Shown here one piece after another: positions 1 to 7,263 of a stretch of 18,160 bases of DNA. The first letter of the stretch is position 1; each line of letters opens with the position of its first letter. Position numbers and translations under genes: made by a program. The DNA is from an uncultured Muribaculaceae bacterium (GTDB lineage: Bacteria; Bacteroidota; Bacteroidia; Bacteroidales; Muribaculaceae). The notes under the pieces are model-generated. The model was not told the DNA's origin. It did not search any database and saw only the letters and a program-made list of their open reading frames with translations. The stretch covers positions 12,205-30,364 of the forward strand of contig CAJTUG010000017.1 in assembly GCA_910579605.1 (NCBI GenBank), given 5' to 3'.

Positions 1-104
1 TACTCAAACTTGTAGTTATAGTCGTCGCTTTTCTGAACTCGCTGATATTCACCACACGAGCAGAGAAAAACGGCAAATAATATGTAGCTTATATATTTAT
101 ACAT
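1..104 (-). CDS. bamD: BamD, outer-membrane assembly lipoprotein (5' end only)
   Basis: The reading frame starts with ATG at 104 and runs off the left edge, so only about 34 residues are visible. They form a lipoprotein signal: hydrophobic YILFAVFL, a lipobox ending in Cys (FLCSC), then GEYQRVQKSDDYNYKFE. The stretch after the Cys (GEY..V.KS.DY.YK.E) is the usual start of Bacteroidota BamD, whose TPR repeats follow. BamD is an accessory subunit of the BAM complex that inserts beta-barrel proteins into the outer membrane. The identification rests on this short N-terminus only. The start was chosen because it places the signal peptide correctly and because a promoter-like element lies about 40 bp upstream. 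Confidence 0.72.
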   Translation of the reverse strand, partial: MYKYISYILFAVFLCSCGEYQRVQKSDDYNYKFE

Positions 105-419
105 TTTTATAATTGGCAGGGGAGTTTCCCCTTTCAAAATGCAAAGATAGTAAAAAAGGATGAATCTGATATATTTTTTGGTAATTATTAACGTATTTAT
201 TGCTCAAGACACTTTTTTACGTGGAAAATAATATTTGTATATGAACTTTTTTGTCTCTCGTTTTTTATATAGATATCAAGGCGCAAGAGAACGCTGCATT
301 ATGCTACTAATGTTGTTGAAATATAAGGTGCAAAATTAAAAAAAATTCATCGCGCATCAAACCTTTTAGCAACATCACTTGTTAGAATTACAAAATCACT
401 CGATTACCAACTTTTATTT
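105..419. other. Gene-free divergent spacer between bamD and the LRR gene
   Basis: This AT-rich stretch of 315 bp has no convincing reading frame on either strand. It must contain the divergent control regions of bamD (-) and the LRR gene (+). A -7-like element for bamD is listed separately. I see no clear TAnnTTTG element for the LRR gene and no RNA gene. Confidence 0.6.
142..149 (-). promoter_or_regulatory. Putative -7 element of the bamD promoter
   Basis: The minus strand reads TATCTTTG, matching the Bacteroidota -7 consensus TAnnTTTG, 38 bp upstream of the bamD ATG. No good TTTG is found 19-21 bp further upstream, so this is only half a promoter match. Confidence 0.4.
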
Positions 420-1484
420 ATGACCGATATGAAAAAAGTCGCATTACTCATGGCTATGGCCCTTATGGGATCAGCCGCTTTCGCTCAAGTAGACAAGAGC
501 GAACTCAAACAACTCCAAAATTTCCTTGCACAACCTGCACAGGAACACGCAACAAACGCAGAAGCCCTCAAGATTTCAAACGTCAAAGACCCGTCGACTT
601 GGGAAGGAGTTACCGTTGAAGGCAAACACATTACCTCTATCGATTGGAAAGACAAGAAAATTGCCGGCTCTCTTGACCTCAGCGGTTTTAAGGCTCTTGC
701 AAAAGTAGACGTTTCCCGCAATAAATTAACTTCTCTCACTGTCAGCGGCGACGTTGCTCTTTCAGAACTTAACGCTTCCAGAAACAAAATTGCTGAAGTA
801 GACCTTGCAAACTGCCCGCAGCTCTACAAAGTCCAGCTCAACAATAACCGTATTGCTGAATTTACTCTCTCAGATGTTCCCGTTCTCAAAACTTTGAATG
901 TGGCATCAAATCTCTTGGCCGAACTTGACCTCCAGTCTTCTTCAACCCTTGAAACCCTTAACTGCCAGAGCAACCACCTCGAACAGCTTTCTGTCGCAAA
1001 TTGCACCGCTCTTAAAAACTTGTATTGCGGTTACAATAAGCTCACCTCTGTGAACTTGGTGGGAGTTACAAACTTGCAAAACCTCAATGTTGACGATAAC
1101 GAAATCTCAAACATGATTGTATCGGGTCTGCCTTCGTTGGCTTCTTTCATCTGCTCCGACAACAATATGAAGAGCTTGGGAGTACGCGACTGCAACGCCC
1201 TTATGGATATCGTTTGCTCATACAACAATTTGACTACTTTTGATGTAAGTTCTTGCCCCAATGTAGTTTTCGTAGACTGCTCTTATAACGACCTTACCTC
1301 GCTCACTCTCTCTAACCAGACATTCTTGCAGCGCCTCCTCTGCAACAACAACGAACTTACCATGCTCGACGTTTCTTTCGACCAGGCGCTCACATATATC
1401 AACTGCCGCTTCAACATGATCACCGACCTTCGTACAATTGCTTGTCCGAACTTGAAAATGATCGCTTGCCAGTGGAACTATTAA
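420..1484 (+). CDS. Secreted leucine-rich repeat protein
   Basis: Function unknown; probably an exported protein that binds other proteins or surfaces. An N-terminal signal peptide (MKKVALLMAMALMGSAAFA, predicted cleavage before Gln23) is followed by a non-repeat region to about residue 91. Then come 12 repeats of exactly 21 residues (92-343) and one partial repeat (344-354), pattern aLxxLxCsxNxLtxLdvsxcp. There is no C-terminal T9SS sorting domain or membrane anchor, so it probably stays periplasmic or is released. The ATG at 420 gives three residues before MKKV; the in-frame ATG at 429 is an equally good start. Cysteine occupies the same repeat position (182, 203, 245, 266, 287, 308, 329, 350), which would form a ladder along the solenoid. 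It is a single-gene unit closed by the terminator at 1522-1557. Confidence 0.85.
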   Translation: MTDMKKVALLMAMALMGSAAFAQVDKSELKQLQNFLAQPAQEHATNAEALKISNVKDPSTWEGVTVEGKHITSIDWKDKKIAGSLDLSGFKALAKVDVSRNKLTSLTVSGDVALSELNASRNKIAEVDLANCPQLYKVQLNNNRIAEFTLSDVPVLKTLNVASNLLAELDLQSSSTLETLNCQSNHLEQLSVANCTALKNLYCGYNKLTSVNLVGVTNLQNLNVDDNEISNMIVSGLPSLASFICSDNNMKSLGVRDCNALMDIVCSYNNLTTFDVSSCPNVVFVDCSYNDLTSLTLSNQTFLQRLLCNNNELTMLDVSFDQALTYINCRFNMITDLRTIACPNLKMIACQWNY

Positions 1485-1521
1485 TTACGGTTAATGCGAT
1501 ACTTATCTGAATAACATGCCG

Positions 1522-1557
1522 GCCGGGCGGGAAGGTGACTTTCCGCCCGGCTTTTTT
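1522..1557 (+). terminator. Intrinsic terminator of the LRR gene
   Basis: A 9-bp GC-rich stem GCCGGGCGG / CCGCCCGGC (1522-1530 with 1543-1551) is followed directly by six T (1552-1557). It lies 38 bp after the LRR stop. The T tract runs into the stop codon of the converging WYL gene (1556-1558). Confidence 0.88.
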
Positions 1558-2563
1558 AATAGCGGTTTAATGCCGCTTTTAAATCGTTTTTTATTTGGTC
1601 GCGTAGTTTTGGTGGATAGAGAACCTCTAAGTGGGAACCATAGCCGAGCAATTCTCGTATGAGTTCGGGGTTTATGACAACGTTTATCTTGAATTCAGTC
1701 CACCCATCACTCCGCTTGCCAATAGTTTCCTGGCTTGGATGAAGGGGCTTTGTAGAGATATACGGCGCAAAAAACGAATCAAAGAGCAAATGTATTTCCC
1801 GGCTACGGTCTTCGGGCGATTTTGTGACTCCAATAACGTCTGAGAAAAAAGTTTCCGCATCGAAATTACAATCGTCATAAGCCTGGCCCTTTACGGTTTT
1901 AAAATCCAGTATTCTGTCTATAGCAAGAATGCGGATTTTGTTTTGTTCTTTTCCGGAGGCTATGAGAAACCATCGGTTGTGGTATTCTTTTAGAACAAAA
2001 GGCGAAACTTGAAACACATCGGCATGTCTTGCCTTAAACGATTGATAAGTTATGGCCAGGACTTTCCGTTGTTTTATGGCTTCGCATAGCGGTCCGATAA
2101 GTTCAAGGCCCTTGTATTGCTCGTTTTTCTCTAAATGTATTGCTTGCGGTTTCTTTTCTATGTTGTGGTTTACTTTTGCTTCAAGTTTTGCAAAAACATC
2201 GGAGGCTGAGGCCATCTGTGGGAAAACGCTGAAATGGCGTAGGATATCCATTGCTCCATGAATGGTTGATATGTCTTCGTCGGTGAAGCCAATGTTATTG
2301 ATGGAGAAATCAGGGTCGGAATACCGGTAGTATTTCTTATCGTATATTTCTATTGGTGCATTGTAGCCTAATTTGTCGCTCCTAAGCAATTGGAGGTCGG
2401 ATTGGATTGTACGCCTGCTTATAGTGTTGTTTCTTCCTTCGTATTCATAGAGCGCGTCGCTGCATGCATCCATCAAATCTTGCATGGTCCAACGTCGGTA
2501 GCGGTTAGATAGACAACGGTCTAAGGTTGTGAGTCGGATAAGTGTGTTGCGGTTTAATGCCAT
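1556..2563 (-). CDS. WYL-domain transcriptional regulator
   Basis: DNA-binding regulator with a ligand-sensing WYL domain, 335 residues, the usual length. The N-terminal winged helix-turn-helix (about 5-70) contains the recognition-helix-like segment SRRTIQSDLQLLR. The WYL domain spans roughly 150-225, with core motifs ITYQSF (171-176), SPFVLKEYHNRWFLIA (187-202; W198-F199-L200 is the WYL position) and RILAIDRI. A WCX-type C-terminal domain follows (about 250-330). It is divergent from rtcB across 103 bp holding a perfect inverted repeat that overlaps this gene's own -33 element. Autoregulation and control of rtcB are therefore the obvious inference. WYL proteins are known to respond to nucleotides or nucleic acids in several systems; the ligand here is unknown. 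Confidence 0.9.
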   Translation of the reverse strand: MALNRNTLIRLTTLDRCLSNRYRRWTMQDLMDACSDALYEYEGRNNTISRRTIQSDLQLLRSDKLGYNAPIEIYDKKYYRYSDPDFSINNIGFTDEDISTIHGAMDILRHFSVFPQMASASDVFAKLEAKVNHNIEKKPQAIHLEKNEQYKGLELIGPLCEAIKQRKVLAITYQSFKARHADVFQVSPFVLKEYHNRWFLIASGKEQNKIRILAIDRILDFKTVKGQAYDDCNFDAETFFSDVIGVTKSPEDRSREIHLLFDSFFAPYISTKPLHPSQETIGKRSDGWTEFKINVVINPELIRELLGYGSHLEVLYPPKLRDQIKNDLKAALNRY

Positions 2564-2580
2564 TTTATCTGTGTTTTTTG

Positions 2581-2612
2581 CAAAAATACTAAAATTTTTT
2601 TGAAGTGCGCAA
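2581..2612 (-). promoter_or_regulatory. Promoter of the WYL regulator gene
   Basis: The minus strand has TTG (2612-2610), a 21-nt spacer, then TATTTTTG (2588-2581), matching the Bacteroidota consensus TTTG-N19-21-TAnnTTTG. The -33 part lies inside the left arm of the inverted repeat at 2603-2627, so occupancy of that repeat should block this promoter. The expected leader is only about 10-15 nt. Confidence 0.6.
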
Positions 2613-2627
2613 TTATGTTGCGCACTT
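2603..2627. promoter_or_regulatory. Perfect inverted repeat, likely WYL-regulator operator
   Basis: The arms AAGTGCGCAA (2603-2612) and TTGCGCACTT (2618-2627) are exact reverse complements separated by 5 nt (TTATG). The centre (2615) is about 19 bp upstream of the rtcB -7 box and overlaps the -33 element of the WYL gene. No U tract follows on either strand, so it is not a terminator. Binding by the adjacent WYL protein is an inference from position and symmetry. Confidence 0.7.
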
Positions 2628-2633
2628 GAGCTT

Positions 2634-2641
2634 TAATTTTG
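2634..2641 (+). promoter_or_regulatory. -7 element of the rtcB promoter
   Basis: TAATTTTG fits TAnnTTTG and lies 25 bp before the rtcB ATG. No TTTG is present at the proper distance upstream; the inverted repeat occupies the place of the -33 element. This suggests that the promoter depends on an activator bound there. Confidence 0.55.
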
Positions 2642-2666
2642 CTGCGTAATTCAAAAATCCGTAGTA

Positions 2667-3911
2667 ATGAGAACAATAGCAAACCACGATGTTAAGATTT
2701 TTACCGATAATGTTGAAGCTACTGCAATTGCGCAGATAGAACGACTCGTTTCAGTGCCTGTATTCATGGGGAGTAAAATAAGGATAATGCCCGATGTTCA
2801 TGCAGGAGCAGGATGTGTGATAGGTTTTACCGGTAATTTGGGCGAAAGGGTAATTCCTAATGTAGTGGGAGTGGATATTGGATGCGGCATGCATTTGGTT
2901 AGGTTTAAGAATAAAGGGACAATAGATTTCCATAGATTCCACTGCTATATTATGGATAATGTTCCGTCTGGGAAAATGATTCGCGATCTTGATGCCACTC
3001 CTCTGGTGGGCATTGGTATGGAAATATACCGTCAAGCAAAAGAATTGGTTATGAAGCTCCGCTGCTATAGAAATCTCAAATTTTCAGGAAGGATAAATAA
3101 GTCTATAGGCACTCTGGGTGGAGGGAATCACTTTATAGAACTTGATGTTGCGGAAAACGGAGACTTTTGTCTGGTGGTTCATACGGGTTCGCGAAATCTC
3201 GGTAAACAAGTGGCCGAATACTACCAAAAAGTAGCGGTTAAATACCATATGGGTTGGAACGAGGTAGTAGAAAAACAAAAGCAGATTATTAAAGAATACA
3301 AAGCTTCTGGCAGAAGGTCTGAAATTGAGGGGGCGATAAAAGAGTTGCATAGGAATTTCAAAGCTGTGAAACTTGCCATCCCTGATGATTTATGCTACCT
3401 TGAAGGACAAGACCGCGAAGACTATCTCCACGATATGCGCTTATGCCAGCAATGGGCTACATTGAACAGGAAGCTGATAGTGTTTATGCTGATGAAATTT
3501 TTCGGTGAAGTTGAAATTGTGGAGGAATTTGAAACAATCCACAACTATATATCCGACGATAATATTATCCGAAAGGGAGCTGTTTCCGCAGCAAAGGGCG
3601 AAAAATGCATAATTCCGTTAAATATGCGCGACGGATCGTTGATTTGCACAGGCAAAGGCAATGAAGACTGGAATTGCTCTGCACCTCATGGCGCCGGGCG
3701 TGTATTGAGTAGGGGTGTTGCCATAGAAACATTGAAAATGGAAGATTTCAAAACAGCTATGGGCGGAATATATTCTGAGTGTGTAGTTGAATCTACCATC
3801 GACGAATCCCCCATGGTTTATAAGCCGGCACAAGAAATAATTGAAAATATCGGCCAAACGGTTGCTATAGACAACATCATCAAGCCGATATTTAATTTCA
3901 AGGCAAAATAA
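2667..3911 (+). CDS. rtcB: RtcB-family RNA ligase (3'-phosphate/5'-OH)
   Basis: RtcB joins RNA ends bearing 2',3'-cyclic or 3'-phosphate to 5'-OH ends, using GTP and Mn2+, in RNA repair or tRNA splicing. At 414 residues it is close to the bacterial family length. Key residues by comparison with E. coli RtcB: Asp70 and Cys73 in GVDIGCGM (metal), His155 in GGGNHF, His172 in VHTGSR, His292 in TIHNY, and His341 in APHGAGR (the GMP-accepting histidine). All are present, so the enzyme should be active. No rtcA cyclase or archease gene is next to it; the partner is a divergent WYL regulator rather than the sigma-54 activator RtcR known from E. coli. Its 3' end overlaps the converging hydrolase gene by 14 bp, and its terminator lies inside that gene. 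Confidence 0.95.
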   Translation: MRTIANHDVKIFTDNVEATAIAQIERLVSVPVFMGSKIRIMPDVHAGAGCVIGFTGNLGERVIPNVVGVDIGCGMHLVRFKNKGTIDFHRFHCYIMDNVPSGKMIRDLDATPLVGIGMEIYRQAKELVMKLRCYRNLKFSGRINKSIGTLGGGNHFIELDVAENGDFCLVVHTGSRNLGKQVAEYYQKVAVKYHMGWNEVVEKQKQIIKEYKASGRRSEIEGAIKELHRNFKAVKLAIPDDLCYLEGQDREDYLHDMRLCQQWATLNRKLIVFMLMKFFGEVEIVEEFETIHNYISDDNIIRKGAVSAAKGEKCIIPLNMRDGSLICTGKGNEDWNCSAPHGAGRVLSRGVAIETLKMEDFKTAMGGIYSECVVESTIDESPMVYKPAQEIIENIGQTVAIDNIIKPIFNFKAK

Positions 3912-4890
3912 TATTGAACCAGTCTATAATCTCTGTAATAGCCGACGGTGAAAAGTCCTCGGCTATTTTTTCGTATTCGTCGGGTAATCCTGTTGTGCAG
4001 TTTTGGAAAAGATGGTTCAATCCAGGGAGTTCCTTGGTTGTTGCTTTGCCGTTAAGTTTTTTGATTGTCTCGAGATTGGATGGAAGCACCTGCATGTCTT
4101 TGCTGCCATTCAATGCCAGCCATGGTATGCTGATATTCCTTATATCGTCTTCGGGATTGTAGCGAAGCATTGACCGATAGCCTGGGGAAACAAGTGCTGC
4201 TGTCTGTTTGGTTATATAATCTTGAACTTGCGATGTTTTTGCTGCTTCGCCATATGCTTGCGCCATAGTGGTATAGAGCATCATCTGGGCCTGAAAGTCG
4301 GGGCTTGGCCCTTTTGCTATATCCATGAGTTTGCGTTGCAACGGTTCGGCATCCCACCGTCCTGTTAGTGCAGTGGCCAAAGTTCGGCTTTGCGACATTA
4401 TAAGAGAGTCTCCAGCCCATGCCGGAGCAGCGAGGGTTACAATATAATCGCATTTGCTGTCTGCTCCTAATTTTATGGCAATTGAACCGCCTTGAGAATG
4501 TCCGATTACCCCTTTGGGTATATCTGGGAAAAATTTTCGCGCATATTCCAAACCGGTTGCAATATCAGACGTTAAATCCTCCAACGTGGCAGTAGAAAAA
4601 TCTCCTGTGCTTGAAGCCGTTCCACGATCGTCAAGACGCAGCACTGCAATTCCGTGGCTTGCAAGCGAATCGGATATCAGTTTGAAAGGTTTGTGTCCTG
4701 CTATTTCTTCATCGCGGTTTTGCGGTCCGCTGCCAGTAGCCATTACGGCAACGGCACGTGCCTTGCCCTGAGGCAAAGACAGCGTGCCGGCTAAATTTAT
4801 TTTCCCGTTGGGGATAGAAATTTCTCGTTCTTCTCCATGTGCCGTAAAAATACAAAGAGAAGCAAAAAAGGCAAGAGTGAAGATTTTCAT
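3898..4890 (-). CDS. Exported alpha/beta hydrolase (serine esterase/peptidase type)
   Basis: A hydrolase of the alpha/beta fold, S33-like group, probably periplasmic. The start was set at ATG 4890 (330 residues), because it begins with a signal peptide (MKIFTLAFFASLCIFTAHG). A longer in-frame version reaching 5007 would bury that signal inside translated rho DNA. The nucleophile elbow is GHSQGG with Ser132. Asp265 (NGSKDMQV) and His293 (LPGLNHLF) complete the triad; the oxyanion region is ATGSGPQNRDE (51-61). The substrate is unknown: carbohydrate-ester or peptide esters are plausible. Its ATG shares one base with the rho stop codon (TGATG), pointing to co-transcription and coupled translation. 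The 3' end overlaps rtcB by 14 bp tail to tail. Confidence 0.88.
   Translation of the reverse strand: MKIFTLAFFASLCIFTAHGEEREISIPNGKINLAGTLSLPQGKARAVAVMATGSGPQNRDEEIAGHKPFKLISDSLASHGIAVLRLDDRGTASSTGDFSTATLEDLTSDIATGLEYARKFFPDIPKGVIGHSQGGSIAIKLGADSKCDYIVTLAAPAWAGDSLIMSQSRTLATALTGRWDAEPLQRKLMDIAKGPSPDFQAQMMLYTTMAQAYGEAAKTSQVQDYITKQTAALVSPGYRSMLRYNPEDDIRNISIPWLALNGSKDMQVLPSNLETIKKLNGKATTKELPGLNHLFQNCTTGLPDEYEKIAEDFSPSAITEIIDWFNIILP
3937..3971 (+). terminator. Intrinsic terminator of rtcB, inside the opposing gene
   Basis: A 9-bp stem AATAGCCGA / TCGGCTATT (3937-3945 with 3959-3967) with a 13-nt loop runs into a T tract (3966-3971), 26 bp after the rtcB stop. The same bases on the other strand encode roughly residues 307-318 of the hydrolase, so one sequence serves as terminator and codons. 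Confidence 0.82.
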
Positions 4891-6917
4891 CAGTCGCCCA
4901 TTGTTCTTAGGAGCTCTTCGTTGTCGAGAGTGCGTTCCATGCGGTCTTTTATAAATTCCATGGCCTCTATAGACGTGCGGTCGGAAAGGAATCGGCGCAA
5001 AATCCACATGCGGTCTAAGGTCTCTTTCCTCAATAGCAAATCGTCGCGGCGCGTACTTGATGCCATGATATCTACTGCAGGGAAAATGCGTTTGTTGGAA
5101 AGTTTTCTGTCGAGTTGGAGCTCCATGTTGCCAGTGCCTTTGAACTCTTCAAAAATAACTTCGTCCATTTTAGAACTCGTTTCAGTCAATGCTGTGGCTA
5201 TAATTGTGAGAGATCCTCCTCCTTCAATGTTTCGGGCTGCGCCAAAGAACCGTTTTGGTTTTTGGAGTGCATTGGCATCTACGCCACCCGATAATATTTT
5301 CCCGGATGCAGGTGCAACGGTGTTGTATGCTCGGGCAAGGCGTGTTATAGAATCAAGGAGCACCACAACGTCGTGGCCGCATTCTACCATTCTTTTTGCT
5401 TTGTCGAGTACTATTCCGGCAATTTTTACATGGCGTTCGGCAGGTTCGTCGAATGTTGATGCAATTACTTCAGCATTTACACTCCGTTGCATATCTGTTA
5501 CCTCTTCTGGACGTTCGTCTATGAGAAGAATCATGATATACGTTTCGGGATGGTTCTCTGCAATTGCATTTGCAATATCTTTGAGAAGCAATGTCTTGCC
5601 GGTTTTAGGTGGAGCGACTATAAGGCCTCGCTGTCCTTTGCCTATTGGAGCGAACATGTCTACAACTCTTGTAGATATAGTGCAAGACCGTCCGCCGGTG
5701 AGATTGAATTTTTCGTCTGGGAAAAGTGGCGTCAAATGCTCGAAAGCCACGCGGTCGCGTATAAATTCAAGCGAACGGCCATTTACCATGCGGATATCGG
5801 TTAATGGGAAATATTTTTCTCCTTCTTTGGGCGGCCTGATGAATGCTTCCACAACGTCGCCGGATCTGAGACCGTAGGCTTTTATCTGTTGCTGTGTAAC
5901 GAAAACGTCGTCGGGGGAAGGCAGGTAGTTGAAATCTGCCGAGCGGAGAAAACCATAACCTTCGGGCACTATTTCCAATACTCCGGTGGCTTCGAGAATG
6001 CCTTCGAAATCAAAGCGTGGAGCACGTTGCTGTTGGTTGAAGCGATTTTTCTTGTTTTTTTTGCCGCCCATCTGCTGTTGGACCTGTGCTTGCTGGCTTG
6101 GTTCTCCTATTACAACAAGTCCAGGTACAACCGGCCCCTGTTGTATCGGTTGCTGTTCTGACTGGGATTGTTGTTGTGCCGTGGGTTGGGCGTGTTCTTT
6201 TTCAAATTTTTTCTGACGGGCTTCTTCTTCTTTTTCCCGTTGGCTACGAGGGACGAATTTACGGCCTTGGCTACGAGGGAAAAATTCACCTAATGATGAA
6301 TCGCTACCCGGGCGGAAATCGCGTTTTGGTTTTTCCTGTAGAGATGAATCCTGGTTATTTTGCTTGTCGTCCTCTTGCTCGTTTTGGGGTTCTTGGTTTG
6401 GTTCTTTGTTTTCAGAACTCTGAGTTGTGGAGGCTGGAGATTTTTGAATGTTTTGATTTTGTTCTGAGGTGGCCGATTCTACAATTGGGGTTGTTTCGTC
6501 GCTTGTCTCGGATTCCTTTTTTGATTCTGGATTTTGCCTGTCTGCAGGTTGTACTTTTTTGGGGCGTCCACGTCTTTTTTTCTCGGTAGCCTGTGTAGGG
6601 GGAGTTGTAGATTTTTCTTCAGCTTGTTCTGGCTCGTTTTCTGCTGTTTGGGCTGGAACTTCCGGGGACTGGACTTTAGCTGAATTGTCTTCTTTCTTCT
6701 TGCGACCGCGTTTTTTTGGCGCTTTGTCTTCGCCGTTTTCATTGCGGCGTTTGCGCTCTGCTGTGCTTGCAGCAGCCTTGTCTATGGCTTGCTGATCTAA
6801 AATGCGGTATACAAGCGATTCTTTGTCGGAAATATCGATTTTTTTGAGACCCATCTCTTCTGCTACTGCTGTGAGTTGGTCATCGGTCATTTCCTGTAGT
6901 TGTACTATATTATACAT
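4890..6917 (-). CDS. rho: Transcription termination factor Rho with long disordered insert
   Basis: Hexameric RNA-dependent ATPase that terminates transcription. Domains: Rho N-terminal helical domain (about 1-45); a very long low-complexity insert (about 46-300) rich in Gln, Glu, Lys, Pro and Ser; cold-shock RNA-binding domain (about 305-378, YGFLRS and YLPSPDDVFV); RecA-like motor. Walker A is APPKTGKT (435-442), Walker B VVVLLDSITR (517-526), Q-loop and R-loop SGGVDANALQKPKRFFGAARNIEGGGS (543-569, secondary-channel RNA contacts). At 675 residues it is far longer than E. coli Rho (419), owing to the insert. The insert carries two basic patches, KKRGRKKK (68-75) and an AT-hook-like KRRGRPKK (113-121). 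In Bacteroides thetaiotaomicron the corresponding disordered region is reported to drive Rho phase separation. A promoter at 7098-7128 predicts a leader of about 175 nt. Confidence 0.98.
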   Translation of the reverse strand: MYNIVQLQEMTDDQLTAVAEEMGLKKIDISDKESLVYRILDQQAIDKAAASTAERKRRNENGEDKAPKKRGRKKKEDNSAKVQSPEVPAQTAENEPEQAEEKSTTPPTQATEKKRRGRPKKVQPADRQNPESKKESETSDETTPIVESATSEQNQNIQKSPASTTQSSENKEPNQEPQNEQEDDKQNNQDSSLQEKPKRDFRPGSDSSLGEFFPRSQGRKFVPRSQREKEEEARQKKFEKEHAQPTAQQQSQSEQQPIQQGPVVPGLVVIGEPSQQAQVQQQMGGKKNKKNRFNQQQRAPRFDFEGILEATGVLEIVPEGYGFLRSADFNYLPSPDDVFVTQQQIKAYGLRSGDVVEAFIRPPKEGEKYFPLTDIRMVNGRSLEFIRDRVAFEHLTPLFPDEKFNLTGGRSCTISTRVVDMFAPIGKGQRGLIVAPPKTGKTLLLKDIANAIAENHPETYIMILLIDERPEEVTDMQRSVNAEVIASTFDEPAERHVKIAGIVLDKAKRMVECGHDVVVLLDSITRLARAYNTVAPASGKILSGGVDANALQKPKRFFGAARNIEGGGSLTIIATALTETSSKMDEVIFEEFKGTGNMELQLDRKLSNKRIFPAVDIMASSTRRDDLLLRKETLDRMWILRRFLSDRTSIEAMEFIKDRMERTLDNEELLRTMGD

Positions 6918-7263
6918 TTATCTATGTAGATAGTTTGATTTTTCTGAAAAAGGGATAGTGATAAATTGGAGAGGAATAGTTGTGATGCCTGTTTTCTTAA
7001 AACACGGCCGAGGGGAGTGTCTTGCTCCTCTGTTGAAACTATAATTGTAAAAGGGGGAAAAAGAGTCGCGCGGCGGATATTGCGCGTTTTAACACCACAA
7101 AATTACAACATTTTTTATTAACAACAAAATTAATTGCTATTTTGTTGCATTTTGTTTGCTATTCTGAGTTTAAACGGCAGAAATCTCTTGTGTTAGTATG
7201 TTGATATATAATGATTTTTCTCAAATCAAATAATTACCATTGGTTGAAACATGAGATTGTACA
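6918..7263. other. rho leader and promoter region; otherwise gene-free
   Basis: No reading frame is convincing here. On the minus strand, roughly 7092-6918 is the predicted untranslated rho leader. It has a GC hairpin near its 5' end (GCGCG/CGCGC arms at 7067-7071 and 7082-7086) and a small hairpin (6-bp arms 6990-6995 and 6999-7004). The part from 7130 to 7263 is AT-rich, with nothing recognisable. Confidence 0.55.
7098..7128 (-). promoter_or_regulatory. Promoter of the rho operon
   Basis: The minus strand has TTTG (7128-7125), a 19-nt spacer and TAATTTTG (7105-7098), an exact fit to the Bacteroidota consensus. Transcription would start near 7092, giving a leader of about 175 nt before the rho ATG. 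Confidence 0.75.

Noticed and set aside
2603..2627. Inverted repeat as a terminator
   Set aside because: No T run follows on either strand and it lies between divergent starts, so an operator is the better reading.
4891..5007. 39-residue N-terminal extension of the hydrolase
   Set aside because: It overlaps the 3' end of rho in another frame and precedes a perfect signal peptide at ATG 4890, so it is not translated as part of the protein.
4837..5877. 346-codon plus-strand open frame over rho
   Set aside because: It lies antisense to the highly conserved Rho motor domain and has an Arg/Ser-rich, low-quality composition typical of a shadow frame.
6086..6795. Hydrophobic plus-strand frames over the Rho insert
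   Set aside because: The Gln/Lys/Glu codons of the insert give Leu/Phe/Cys/Val-rich reverse frames; these are composition artefacts, not membrane proteins.
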